Source: Rutpela maculata (taxonomy: Eukaryota > Arthropoda > Insecta > Coleoptera > Cerambycidae). From it: a DNA stretch of 64,000 nt. Position numbers and translations under genes: made by a program. The notes under the pieces are model-generated. The model was given only the letters and a program-made list of their open reading frames with translations, was not told the origin of the DNA and searched no databases. The first letter of the stretch is position 1; the number at the start of each line of letters is the position of its first letter. Below are positions 49,801-55,473 of the stretch, piece after piece. The stretch lies in the NCBI GenBank assembly GCA_936432065.2, contig OW386292.2, forward strand, positions 136,353,460-136,417,459. The letters run 5' to 3'.

Positions 49801-52800
49801 CACTCGCAGTGGCATCAGAATTTCAAAAATTTTACTTAAACGTGGGAGAGGAACTAACAAAAAACATAACCAGCAAAAGAGAAGCTATGGCTTACGTAAC
49901 GACAGTAAAATCGTATAAGTATAACTCATTTTTCTTTTCACCAATGACAGAAGCAGAAATAAAACGACTGATAAAAAATTTTAAACAAAAAAACAGTACA
50001 GGCTCAGACGATATCCCAATAACAATAATAAGCGAAGTAGTAGACTACCTTATAAAACCAATAACTTACATAATTAACTTATCTCTAATTACAGGAACTT
50101 TTCCAAGTTGCCTTAAACATGCAGTAATTAAACCACTATTTAAAAAAGGTGAGAAAACCGAAATATCGAACTACAGACCAATTTTTCACTTTTATCAGTT
50201 ATCTCTAAAATTCTGGAAGCTGCAGTTAAGGAGCAAATTACCAAATATTTTGAAAAAAATAAAACATTCTCAGATAGACAATACGGCTTTAGAAGTGAGA
50301 AAAATACAACGGCAGCTACTCTCGACTTAATCGGTAATGTAAATGAAATACTAGAAAATAAAGACATACCAATTACTGTCTTCTGCGATTTATCGAAGGC
50401 TTTCGATTGCGTCGACCACAAAATTCTGCTGGACAAGATGGAGTATTATGGAATACGGGGCATTGTTCATGATTGGTTTAAATCTTACTTAAGTGATTGC
50501 ATCATGTCTGTGAAAATAACATCAATCGAGGGGGAGCGAGTAAACAAAGTATCCACAAACCCGGGCTACATAAAGTGTGGGGTTCCGCAAGGTTCTATCC
50601 TGGTACCAACTTTATTCTTAACATACGTAAATGACGTAGCAGCAAATTTCCCACTCGCGAAATTCTCACAATTTGCTGACGACACAAGCATCACACTACA
50701 GCACAGAAATTTAGACGATCTAATCGGTATAACAAAGACTTTATTAGAGGATTTATGCGATTGGTTCGCAGCCAATAAGCTGGTTTTAAATGTCAATAAA
50801 ACTTTTAATATTCTATTCCAACCAAACAAAACACAACCTCATACTGTTATCTCAACAAATGGTGGAGATGTCATCCCCACGTCTACCACTAAATTTTTAG
50901 GTATTCATTTGGACCAACAGCTTGACTGGAAAACTCACATTATAGAATTAAATAAAAAATTAAGCCATGCAGTTTATGCCATAAATACAATCAGACAAAA
51001 CATCGGTTTCAATGTTGGTAAAACAGTCTATTATGCATACTTCTACTCTATTATGCAATATGGAGTAGAATTTTGGGGAAATTCAACCAATGCTAAGACA
51101 ACATTTTTAGTACAAAAAAAAGCCATAAGAGCACTATTTAATCTAAATACGCGGGACTCGTGTAGAGATTACTTTAAAAAGCACAGAATATTTACCTTAA
51201 CGAATTTGTACATACACATTCGGAAAATGTTGGATTTGGGTGGCACGCATAGTTTCAACGGCCTGACAGACCCGCCTACAATAAAGGCGTGTACCAGTGC
51301 TCTAGTAGAGGGAGCAAATAATGACGCGCTATCAAGAAAACACGTACATACATCATTATTGCTATTAAAAATTTCAGTACCATTTATTCAAAGGAAGGAT
51401 GTAGTTGGCTCTGTTCAGTATAGGTAATATTATTACGTGCTTTAATAACTGAAATTATTTAACCCGTTTTACTTTCAAAACGAGTCAAATAATTCTTTAC
51501 ATTGCAAGTGGAAGACGGAAACAAATTGAAATTCCGCAAGCAGAGTTGCCCACGCACATGTGGTGGGGAAAGCAGGTGGCATCAGAAGGATGTGTTATAC
51601 GATAAAAAAGAATAGCCTAGTTGCTTCGCTCTCGCTTGCTCTCATTGCCGACCCAAATGAAAAATTTTCTGACACTGTATATAAAATCAGTATAATAATT
51701 TACAAAGAACAAAAAAGCTTTCCACACCATCTGATATCCACAATTATGATACACGATACAGAAACATATACCGAACTCCCTCATACAATTTGGATGTAAA
51801 CAGATGAGGACCCGTATATGCAGGTGTAAAAATATTTAATCATCTTCCAGAAAGAGTTCAGCAAAAACCGTCCTTAAATCTATTTAAAAAGGAATTGAAA
51901 AATATTCTAAAAACCAATGTTTTCTATAACTTAAACGAATTTTTTGAGGATGATCTCAACTAAAACAACAGGTCATTTGTATTTTCGGAATCCGAGTAGC
52001 CACAACAAATAAATATGAATGGTACTATATATACCTACATCATATCATTTGCTTAGATTTTATTAAATATCATTGAATTTCATTGAATATCATTTAAAAT
52101 TTGCAGCCTGCTAGCTTAAATACGTACCATTTATTATTGTTGCTATTGCTATTCTTACCTTATTGTAGTATATTATCTGAGATAGACAATTATTCTATAA
52201 ACCACAGTCAAACTAGGCGATATTTTCTCTAAGGCTCGGAAAGAGCCAGAAGTATGTATCTAGTTCTAACAATAGATGTGTACACCATAACAATCATTGT
52301 AGTTTGTAAGATACATATTGTGGGAAATAAAATATTTCTATCTATCTATCTATCTACTTATAGAATGCTACAATTTGAGCCATCATACACATTTCTTGGT
52401 CTTGATGACAGGATTTCACAAGGGTGCAAAGTTTTAGCAACAATTGTATATTTGAGCCATTTTAGCAATTATTTTGATTTGAAATTTTAAGTGATGATTG
52501 TACTTTATAGGAGCTATATTTTTCCAAAATTTCATTGAATATTATCCATTATTTTTGAAAGAACTGTGATCTGTTTAAAAACTCATAATTTTGCAAAGTT
52601 CAATTTTTTTTAAAATAATAATAACAATTGGAATGAATTTTAGTTTATGTATACTTTTATTGTACAACTCAAAATGAACGTTTTCCTTCTTTTTATTGTT
52701 TTCCATAAGATTTATAGATTTCGAGATATTCAAAGAAAACCAACGGAAAAAACGGTCTAAAAAATTAATAATTGTTTAAATAAACAATACGCCGACCTCG

Positions 52801-53289
52801 TAGAAACTGCAAAACTGAGCTGTGAACTTTTAAGTTGACCCCCTGAATGCGTTAAAACAGAAAAATAACTGCCCTGACCAAACAATTCACATTAAAATCC
52901 TAATTTGACTCCACTATAGCAGTTTGGAAAAAACTAGCGTTTTTTTTTTAACCCGAAGGGTTTTAGTCCGCAGCCGATTTTGGTCGACTTTTTATATGTC
53001 TATGAGACCCTAAATAACAGTTTTCTCCAAAAAAAATTTCAGATCGCATCTATTTCCAAGTCAAAACCTAATAAGAGCACTTCATGAGTGGAACGAAGAA
53101 CACCCAGGCAGGTTTGATTTTACACGAATTATTTGTAAAAAATAAAATACGCGATTGTCGGCGAAAAAAGGATGCGTAGGATGCATTCAAACGAATTTTT
53201 CTCATAAAAAAACAACTCCGCCCGGCATGCACATGCAAACACACATTTCCACATTAAAAAACAATCGTTCGCTTACCGTTTGGCGACAT
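25792..53289 (-). CDS. Sgsm1: Small G protein signaling modulator 1/2 (RUN, PH-like and TBC domains), whole gene span
   Basis: The product is a TBC-type GTPase-activating protein of the SGSM family, whose vertebrate members bind RAP and RAB GTPases and act in membrane traffic. Eighteen coding exons join in phase to 3216 nt, 1071 residues plus stop, close to vertebrate SGSM1/2. Domains: RUN about 15-185 (KKEVKQVMEESVTRKFVHEE; LLVGPCALDY), PH-like region about 260-425 (LHQNSRATLLFGKNNVL; WTPNQLMNGFVEE; PIHFPKG), an RAFYGWLAYCRHLSTVRTHL block near 490-515, the start of the TBC domain in exon 10 (HEIWPYLLGHYKFG), an acidic low-complexity insert (exons 12-14), then the TBC core with the Arg finger IEKDVQR (R867) and Gln finger GYMQG (Q902). 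Both fingers are intact, so GAP activity is expected. It is convergent with Mdh2. Its introns are packed with TEs. SGSM1 and SGSM2 cannot be separated from this alone. Confidence 0.93.
26406..26633. mobile_element. hAT-type MITE, 228 bp, TSD GGAGATGA, in SGSM intron 17
   Basis: Ends CAGGGGCGCAGCCAGG and CTGGCTACACCACTG. The flanks 26398-26405 and 26634-26641 are both GGAGATGA. It is the second copy of the MITE at 9737-10003. Confidence 0.92.
26804..26945 (+). repeat. 5S rRNA-derived SINE in SGSM intron 17
   Basis: GATCGGCAAAGTTAAGCCAC and CACTTAGATGGGTGACCG match the internal promoter region of 5S rRNA (A box around AGTTAAGC, C box around GATGGGTGACCG). The first ~40 bases of a true 5S gene and its 3' stem are not present. 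Unrelated sequence and an A-run near 26932 follow. That layout fits a SINE3-type element or a 5S retropseudogene rather than a working 5S gene. It is antisense to SGSM. Confidence 0.75.
27263..27456 (-). CDS. Sgsm1: SGSM exon 17 (TBC domain)
   Basis: It encodes WFLLDFKRELVYPDVNATWE through MDFTDIIKFFN, the C-terminal helices of the TBC domain. The acceptor AG is at 27457-27458 and the donor gtaagt follows 27263. It starts in phase 2 and ends in phase 1, matching its neighbours. Confidence 0.95.
27654..27917 (-). CDS. Sgsm1: SGSM exon 16 (TBC core with Gln finger)
   Basis: It encodes YVWEHLDIGYMQGMCDLVAP, with the catalytic Gln finger in GYMQG, through GDYTHFYFCYR. The acceptor is at 27918-27919 and the donor gtgagt follows 27654. 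An open frame in another reading of this exon is a shadow. Confidence 0.95.
28100..28725. repeat. Tandem array of ~100-bp units centred on ACTACTAATTAGTAGT, SGSM intron 15
   Basis: Six degenerate units have palindromic cores near 28113, 28218, 28331, 28424, 28515 and 28626 (spacing 91-113 bp). Most cores are followed by AGTTCAGTTGACCGATAGG-like sequence. Between them, AGATAAATAAG and ACATTTAACTATT motifs alternate. No coding capacity. A decayed minisatellite or the remains of a tandemly repeated MITE. Confidence 0.75.
28797..29045 (+). repeat. tRNA-derived SINE in SGSM intron 15
   Basis: The head has a pol III A box (GGTTGCTCAATCGGTTAAGG, 28803-28822) and a B box (GGTTCGACCCC, 28868-28878) at tRNA-like spacing. 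An unrelated GT-rich body and an A-rich 3' tail follow. No cloverleaf can be completed, so it is not a tRNA gene. It lies antisense to SGSM. Confidence 0.75.
29050..31560. other. SGSM intron 15, remainder; no gene recognised
   Basis: No supported open frame. A short patch at 30470-30560 has several imperfect copies of GTGCAAATTAAC/ACGCAAGTTAG at about 20-bp spacing. The 29.6-31.4 kb part has somewhat higher GC than the rest and may be an old noncoding TE, but I could not find ends. Confidence 0.4.
31567..31694 (-). CDS. Sgsm1: SGSM exon 15 (TBC core with Arg finger)
   Basis: It encodes QELLETFGLNLHRIEKDVQR then CDRNYWYFMEKENLDKLRN. The IxxDxxR Arg finger is intact. Acceptor AG at 31695-31696, donor gtaagt after 31567. 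It starts in phase 0. Confidence 0.95.
31756..32680. mobile_element. TIR element, 0.9 kb, GGTGGCTATTCTTGAGC ends, SGSM intron 14
   Basis: GGTGGCTATTCTTGAGC at the left is mirrored exactly at the right end, and GAGGGAGTAGAA-like sequence follows inside. A short reverse-strand peptide MDIEDLVARQVLDDLEDAEE (about 32369-32431) lies inside, possibly the start of a lost TE gene. Superfamily not determined; only CAG triplets flank the perfect part. Confidence 0.65.
33035..33105 (-). pseudogene. Reverse transcriptase fragment (GxxxGSILGPL motif), SGSM intron 14
   Basis: Read on the - strand, the frame gives GSILGPLLCVLFINDI, which is the conserved SILGPLLF block of non-LTR reverse transcriptases. 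A GVLPG sequence sits just before it in a shifted frame. Only this fragment is readable. Confidence 0.55.
33227..33375 (-). CDS. Sgsm1: SGSM exon 14 (linker before TBC core)
   Basis: It encodes GNESPMINNLDAVTEENNSS and ends SACVSPASSNGGVYS, the conserved lead-in to the TBC core. The acceptor is at 33376-33377. The donor gtaagt follows 33227. Phase 1 in, phase 0 out, joining exon 15 exactly. Confidence 0.92.
33400..34080. other. SGSM intron 13, part; nothing recognised
   Basis: AT-rich, no supported feature other than the reverse transcriptase fragment immediately beyond it. Confidence 0.4.
34085..34215 (-). pseudogene. Reverse transcriptase fragment (SQFGFRNGI motif), SGSM intron 13
   Basis: Read on the - strand, the frame gives KFFDYNRMCSSSQFGFRNGI and then NASDAILQLVVV, the QxGFR...T/SDAI block of non-LTR reverse transcriptases. 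It lies 5' (on the - strand) of the GSILGPL fragment at 33.0 kb and in the same orientation, but SGSM exon 14 sits between the two. Confidence 0.55.
34443..34625 (-). CDS. Sgsm1: SGSM exon 13 (acidic linker)
   Basis: It encodes about 61 residues beginning ENLESESHLDVNEVTNNLLE and containing KEEANDDKEDDFLHIDTNKE. It is low-complexity and poorly conserved, as in other SGSM proteins. Splice sites at 34626-34627 (AG) and 34441-34442 (gt) keep phase. Confidence 0.85.
34752..35031 (-). CDS. Sgsm1: SGSM exon 12 (acidic linker)
   Basis: It encodes VFEDGAVTDDEEEDSIEEEK and then a Ser/Glu/Arg-rich stretch with RPRRTKQNTIKY. The VFE start matches the vertebrate linker. The acceptor is at 35032-35033. 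The donor gtacgt follows 34752. Confidence 0.9.
35032..35100 (-). other. SGSM intron 11, only 69 bp
   Basis: It runs from gtagta to ttttag. Reading through it gives a stop codon (TAG at the acceptor). A second gtagca donor-like site lies 27 bp from the acceptor, which is too close to splice. The 69-bp choice restores the SNE|VFED junction expected of the family. Confidence 0.75.
35101..35254 (-). CDS. Sgsm1: SGSM exon 11
   Basis: It encodes YENTMSEWLAVEAIVRQRDK and ends IQRELSNE. It matches the conserved MAEWLxCEAIVRQRE block of SGSM proteins. Phase 2 in, phase 0 out. Confidence 0.93.
35339..35600 (-). mobile_element. 3' end of a non-LTR retrotransposon, reverse strand, SGSM intron 10
   Basis: An (ATA)n run followed by ATCTTTATTTACCATTTGTA looks like an inverted LINE 3' tail with a TAT-type microsatellite. 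It begins about 85 bp from exon 11. No reverse transcriptase is visible, so it is 5'-truncated. Confidence 0.45.
35839..36034 (-). CDS. Sgsm1: SGSM exon 10 (start of the TBC domain)
   Basis: It encodes LEKWAEICTDGVVSDYAEVY, LTYFGGIAQELRHEIWPYLL and GHYKFGSTVEQRSELSEET. This is the N-terminal TBC motif (G-x-R-x-x-x-W-x-x-L-L-G type), separated from the TBC core by the acidic insert as in all SGSM1/2 proteins. Confidence 0.95.
36084..36380 (-). CDS. Sgsm1: SGSM exon 9
   Basis: It encodes KRNELMDTHASLPTKVRVQL, a Ser-rich patch, and MKRQIISRAFYGWLAYCRHL then STVRTHLSGLV, a signature block of SGSM1/2. The acceptor at 36381-36382 completes a Leu codon split with exon 8. Confidence 0.95.
36537..38407 (+). 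mobile_element. Mariner-type element with ~290-bp inverted repeats, SGSM intron 8
   Basis: It starts CAGTGTGTCCCCAGATGGAG and ends with the mirrored copy, flanked by TA at 36535-36536 and 38408-38409. The inverted repeats extend about 290 bp (for example ATGTTTATAAAACAAAGTTG and its mirror). The interior holds a transposase relic on the strand opposite to SGSM. Confidence 0.88.
36996..38043 (+). pseudogene. Mariner transposase relic, DD41D-like
   Basis: The N-terminal helix-turn-helix region is well kept (MFTKQERIHLIKCYGIGDVS; LRKLLKKFNETGSV). After a frameshift near 37220 come LRKRSQRLEVSKSHLQRIYM, FTDER with the first Asp, HVSSQNSHYWAFENP, then KVNVWRGIFYDRIVGPYFLE, WQQDSCPAH with the second Asp, and RSPDLTPMDFFLW with the third. 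Across one frameshift I count about 41 residues between the second and third Asp, the DD41D arrangement. The C-terminal RxEKCVEVGGGYVE block ends at a stop at 38041-38043. At least three frameshifts, so it is dead. Confidence 0.8.
38737..38937 (-). CDS. Sgsm1: SGSM exon 8 (end of the PH-like region)
   Basis: It encodes GHMLAFLSCIETGLLPRGRL, DPPLWSQRSGKN and EEATKDYVFRIID. The donor gtaagt follows 38737 in phase 1. All of these blocks are typical of SGSM proteins. Confidence 0.95.
39371..39510 (-). CDS. Sgsm1: SGSM exon 7 (PH-like region)
   Basis: It encodes IYWDYALQVRLDEIVYVHCH and QDIETGGTVILVGQDGVQRP then PIHFPKG. Both splice sites are consensus, and the phases (2 in, 1 out) fit exons 6 and 8. 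Confidence 0.95.
39568..39663 (-). CDS. Sgsm1: SGSM exon 6 (PH-like region)
   Basis: It encodes YLSLHQTAHGLTIKWTPNQL and MNGFVEECQDK. The SLHQTA and KWTPNQLMNG motifs are diagnostic for SGSM1/2. Confidence 0.95.
39984..43025 (+). mobile_element. hAT-type element, 3.0 kb, exact TSD TTATACAG, SGSM intron 5
   Basis: TAGGGTGGCCCATCT at the left is mirrored at 43011-43025. The flanks 39976-39983 and 43026-43033 are both TTATACAG. An autonomous-length transposase relic fills the middle on the + strand, opposite to SGSM. The 8-bp duplication and the TAGGG terminus fit hAT. Confidence 0.88.
40304..42576 (+). pseudogene. hAT-like transposase relic (about 700 codons)
   Basis: Three long open pieces (40304-41356, 41391-42002, 41962-42576) carry one protein with a frameshift near 41340 and another near 41990. 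The probable start is Met at 40367 (MADVRSLRKDTF). An N-terminal half with a coiled, acidic linker precedes the core. Core blocks are APVIHWDGKLLP, SGDIEQLLGVPALP, VIALCCDITASSMG with a candidate catalytic Asp, and FPCRHHIFEVVL, a His/Cys block placed like the CxxH block of hAT proteins. The C-terminal block has NDAAERGIKLITDYND and FLLQVVNDYKSQFP. The family is widespread in arthropods. The hAT assignment rests mainly on the 8-bp duplication and termini. Confidence 0.7.
43040..43890. other. SGSM intron 5, remainder; nothing recognised
   Basis: AT-rich. The short open frame near 43587-43784 has no motif or splice support. Confidence 0.4.
43897..44141 (-). CDS. Sgsm1: SGSM exon 5
   Basis: It encodes VQRHRISSGHSTPPSVRRPI, then AKDYVESLHQNSRATLLFGK and NNVLVLPVNAGVSEPMPG. 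VQRHRI and DYVESLHQNSRATLLxGKNNV are SGSM signatures. Confidence 0.95.
44203..44407 (-). CDS. Sgsm1: SGSM exon 4 (RUN domain)
   Basis: It encodes LALFEKQLAKIIDYLVSNAG, KYYDKDALVADPDYGSILSS and LLVGPCALDYSRTKSQDHFW. This is the C-terminal half of the RUN domain. Confidence 0.95.
44542..44776 (-). CDS. Sgsm1: SGSM exon 3 (RUN domain)
   Basis: It encodes GLRRRALGLFKTSSTTALLH, then AKHSSEAANISKKVQELENV, a Ser-rich patch and KNASLPNCNPLPKYLWIR. It joins exons 2 and 4 in phases 1 and 2. Confidence 0.95.
45084..46208. mobile_element. TIR element, 1.1 kb, with ~125-bp ends and a ZAD-like zinc-finger exon, SGSM intron 2
   Basis: Left end AAGGACCACGCCACTAAACT continues for about 125 bp, matched in mirror at 46080-46208. 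Each end holds an inner GGACCAC...GTGGTCC pair. No transposase is present. A reverse-strand exon-like frame for a Cys-pair domain lies inside. Imperfect AATTAGCA / AATTTGGCA flanks may be an eroded 8-9-bp duplication. Confidence 0.75.
45151..45609 (-). CDS. ZAD-like zinc-finger fragment carried by a TIR element
   Basis: The first ~65 residues read as a domain with paired Cys: RVRCFVCDVAGE (C-x2-C), GEDNINNRQIAEIFRNNL, then DSRVCTSCYHLKKN (C-x2-C). Two C-x2-C pairs spaced about 45 residues apart, with a helical middle, resemble the ZAD domain at the N-terminus of many insect C2H2 zinc-finger regulators. After about residue 70 the frame runs into AT-rich and terminal-repeat sequence, so the true exon probably ends near 45410. 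No C2H2 fingers follow. It sits on the same strand as SGSM, inside an intron, between the element's inverted ends, which suggests gene-fragment capture. Whether it is expressed cannot be told. Confidence 0.45.
   Translation of the reverse strand: MAFRNRVRCFVCDVAGEPSTMQTLVGEDNINNRQIAEIFRNNLARPAALFAEDSRVCTSCYHLKKNKKEINSSPPPRWFIWVTQSMSKVYNIYICIYMHRYIDVYNIPFKYIHLYEMLGKSTVMTTFKCWQLENWPFFVVFGNWVLFCSPKT
46236..46382 (-). CDS. Sgsm1: SGSM exon 2 (start of the RUN domain)
   Basis: It encodes KDYKEKLIAAVKKEVKQVME, ESVTRKFVHEESGSVTSLCG and AVEACLSQ. The acceptor at 46383-46384 leaves a split first codon completed by exon 1. Confidence 0.95.
46455..46690. repeat. GC-rich repeat island in SGSM intron 1
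   Basis: Runs of GGGGGCACGCTGCCCCCCGG and CCCGGGGCCCCGGG in an otherwise AT-rich intron look like the remains of a MITE with G/C-rich termini. The boundaries are not clear. Confidence 0.4.
48060..49205. repeat. Inner inverted repeat (arms ~200 bp) around element A
   Basis: 48060-48285 (GTTTATAATTTTCGAAATTC, GGAACTGAGATACGTTAGTT) is mirrored by about 49010-49205. The element A copy at 48345-48978 lies at its centre. Confidence 0.6.
48345..48978 (-). mobile_element. Element A, near full-length copy (reverse strand)
   Basis: It reads, in reverse, from TACTTCCACATCCAGTGGAA through a TGTCTGTCGGTCTGTCTGT-like run and GTGCGCACGTTTACTCTGG to TTTCTCATCCAG. It is about 630 bp and closely matches 54817-55473. 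The TIR at the far end is eroded. No coding capacity; non-autonomous DNA element by its termini. Confidence 0.8.
49310..52360 (+). mobile_element. 5'-truncated non-LTR retrotransposon (LINE) with (TCTA)n tail, SGSM intron 1
   Basis: It comprises a 5'-truncated ORF2 region and a 3' end with AATAAAATATTTC followed by a TCTA repeat at about 52337-52361. No endonuclease domain is left. A copy of this 3' microsatellite style is common in CR1/Jockey-like insect LINEs. It lies antisense to SGSM. Confidence 0.8.
49343..51427 (+). pseudogene. LINE reverse transcriptase relic
   Basis: Open pieces 49343-49621, 49605-50330 and 50438-51427 hold one ORF2. Motifs in order: SDDIPITIISEV, SCLKHAVIKPLFKKGEKTEI then SNYRPI, in another frame an RQYGFRSEKNTTAATLDLI block, VFCDLSKAFDCVDH with the first catalytic Asp, CGVPQGSILVPTLF, the FADDTSI box with the catalytic Asp pair, and FLGIHLDQQLDWKTHI. 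Frameshifts near 49615 and 50190 inactivate it. The C-terminal part is split: after about 51225 the expected sequence resumes only near 51675 (KEQKSF...) and ends with AGVKIFNHLPERVQ and FKKELK near 51830-51900, so about 450 bp of foreign sequence is inserted. Confidence 0.85.
52940..53276 (-). other. SGSM intron 1, 5' part; nothing recognised
   Basis: It runs from the donor gtaagc at 53275-53276. No supported repeat or open frame. Confidence 0.4.
53277..53289 (-). CDS. Sgsm1: SGSM exon 1 (13 coding bases with the start codon)
   Basis: ATG TCG CCA AAC G is followed by the donor gtaagc. It joins exon 2 in phase 1 to read MSPNEKDYKEKLIAAVKKEV, a length and start typical of SGSM proteins. I chose it because it is the first - strand ATG upstream of exon 2 with an adjacent consensus donor of the right phase; two other nearby donors have the wrong phase. 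Confidence 0.75.
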
Positions 53290-53930
53290 TTTTCTTACAT
53301 TCCCCGATAAAACACACTATTTAGCACTCGCGTATCCAGATAACAAAGCGGAAACAGATCGATAACGGGTTGACTGACTATAAATTTCACCATTAAAATT
53401 AATTAAAACAGATTAAATATCTTGGGGAACGTCGAGCCGCGCGTCCATTATGTTTTTTTTTCTGTAAATTTGTCTACCTTGAAATATAATCGATCGGGAG
53501 TCATGCCTGCGCAGGGCTAGGTGCGGGCCTATATCGGTTTGATGTACCTGCTCTGGAGGACGACGCACGCCACTGAAGCAACGACGCCCTGGAAAATCGA
53601 TTTGCCGGTTGGCGGTACAGAATTCTTTTTTGTAGATTTGCACTTACCATGAAGAATTCGGGGAAGTCACGCTCAACAGATGGCACCTGTAAGTTCCAAA
53701 TAAGCCAGATAAAGTCAAATTGTGTGTAATAATTCAGCGGGGAAGGCATAAAACACAAAAACACGGGTTTAATCCAAATAAATGCGGAAGTTTGGACACT
53801 TTGAGAATTCGTAGAACTCGATGCCCTGAACGAAATAAGAAAAAATGCGAAATGTGATCTCAGCCGCGGGCGCCGCCATATTGAAAAGATGGCGCACAAA
53901 ACCAGTTTCATCTTTCATTGAAATATCTCG
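53290..53930 (-). promoter_or_regulatory. Probable SGSM 5' UTR and promoter region
   Basis: GC and CpG content are clearly higher than in the flanks, with GCGCCGCCATATTG and AAGATGGCGC near 53870-53893, both containing YY1-like CCAT/ATGGCG cores. On the - strand there are donor-like CATG|gtaagt (near 53650) and CAAG|gtagac (near 53478) sites, so noncoding first exons are possible. The transcription start is not determined. Confidence 0.4.
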
Positions 53931-54816
53931 CAAAAAATGTTCTTATGAAAATAAAAGAGGATTAGATTTTCTACAAAATATGTCGCATATATTTTTTCTT
54001 TAAACTAAATAGTTTCGGTGCAGCAGCCGAGCGAAGTCAAGCATTATTGACAAATTACGCTTTTTTGCAATTTCCCATCTTAGTGGAACTTTTATGGACC
54101 AGTATTTTTGTGTTTAGAGGCAAAACTTGTCATACAGTCCAGTCAAGTAACTTGAGTGCTACTGAATAGATTTTGATGAAACCTTGTGCAATGTGTTTGT
54201 AATGACGTTAATAAAATAGTTGAAAAAAAGATTAGAGTAGGAAATGATCGGAAGGGGTAGAAAACATCCCTGTTATCGCGGGTCCCGTAACTTGTAGAAT
54301 TAGGTCAAAAATGAAAAAATAAACAATGTATTTACCTTTTTTGGCCCAAAATAACATGTTTTTACTCTTGCGAATTTATTCAAAAAATGCATATTTTTCG
54401 AGATATGGCCACTCGAAAATTCTTAAAAATGGGGGAGGGGAAATGTAAACGTTGAAAAAAAACCTGAAAAAATTCAGTTGAATGTATCATCGAAATACAA
54501 TAAGACTTTTTTTATTTGCAACTTTTCTGTAAAGTGCGTTTTCACCGAGTTTTTCCGGAAAAACATGAAAACTACCCCCATCTTTGACATTGTAGCGCTT
54601 TAAAAATACGTAATTTAAAAATTTGAAGACGTATGCATTGAGGCCTTCTAAACATTTTTTGTCTCTTGGAATTTTTTTGTAACTTGCTAATTTTCCGAGT
54701 CACAGGCAGTTTTTCACGTTAAACAATGTACTACATTTTTTGCACATGAAAATTCGAAAAATGAGCCTGATTTATATATTATTATAAAAAAATATGAAAC
54801 CTTCTTAAAGGTTAAA

Positions 54817-55473
54817 TACTTCCACATCCAGTGGAAGTATAGTAACGCCAAAAAAAATTTAAAAAATTTTTAATGTTCAAATAGGCTTAGAATGTCATGA
54901 AACGTCGAGATTTTAAGTGTGAGTGAAAAAAAAATTTGTCTGTCTGTCGGTCTGTCTGTAACTTTTTTTTGTGCGCACGTTTACTCTGGAACCGTTTGAG
55001 ATATTGACTTGAAATTTGGTACACATATGTAATTTAACGAGATCTAGAACTAGATTATATTTTCATCTTGTTCCGTTGAAGGGTTGGGGGGTAAATTGGG
55101 GTAAATTTGGAGTAAATAGGTAAATCAAGCAGGTGAGAGTCCATAAAATTGGTATTTAGTATATACAAGAGAAGCTAAGGTCTCAAAAAAAAATTTGCAT
55201 TAGCCACCCCCATTACCACCCCCACCCCATTATTAAAGGGGATGAAAAAAAATGTGATTTAGTGTGTGTTCAAGAACCAGAAACCTCAAAATATTTTTTT
55301 ACTTCATCCACCCCCACTACCACCCCCACCCCACTATCGATGTGGGGTATCGTTTTATGGGTTTTTGGGGTAGAGGATTTCAAATATTACATTATTAAAG
55401 TTCCATAAACAATTATTTCCACATACGAAATTTTTTCGTTGTGACTTGGATAGAAAATCTGGATGTGGAAGTA
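54817..55473 (+). mobile_element. Element A, full-length copy, at the centre of foldback B
   Basis: It is 657 bp and begins TACTTCCACATCCAG and ends CTGGATGTGGAAGTA. The interior has TGTCTGTCGGTCTGTCTGT, GTGCGCACGTTTACTCTGG and two runs of CACCCCCAC-type sequence. No open frame. It matches 48345-48978 (reverse), 9715-10100 and 63867-64000. Confidence 0.85.

Larger units (their letters stand above)
47225..52935. mobile_element. Large foldback (arms ~580 bp, 5.7 kb in all) in SGSM intron 1
   Basis: 47240-47815 (for example AATTGTCTGGTCAGGGCAG, TCTTTGAATATCTCGAAATC, AACCAAGAAATGTGTATGAT) is mirrored by 52380-52920 at about 80-85% identity by eye. The middle holds an element A copy inside a smaller inverted repeat, and a LINE. 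The outer ends are not sharply defined. Confidence 0.65.

Noticed and set aside
53413..53911. Open frames of 76 and 136 codons on the - strand
   Set aside because: No recognisable motif. The GC-rich promoter-like context explains the lack of stops, and their splice phases do not fit SGSM exon 2.
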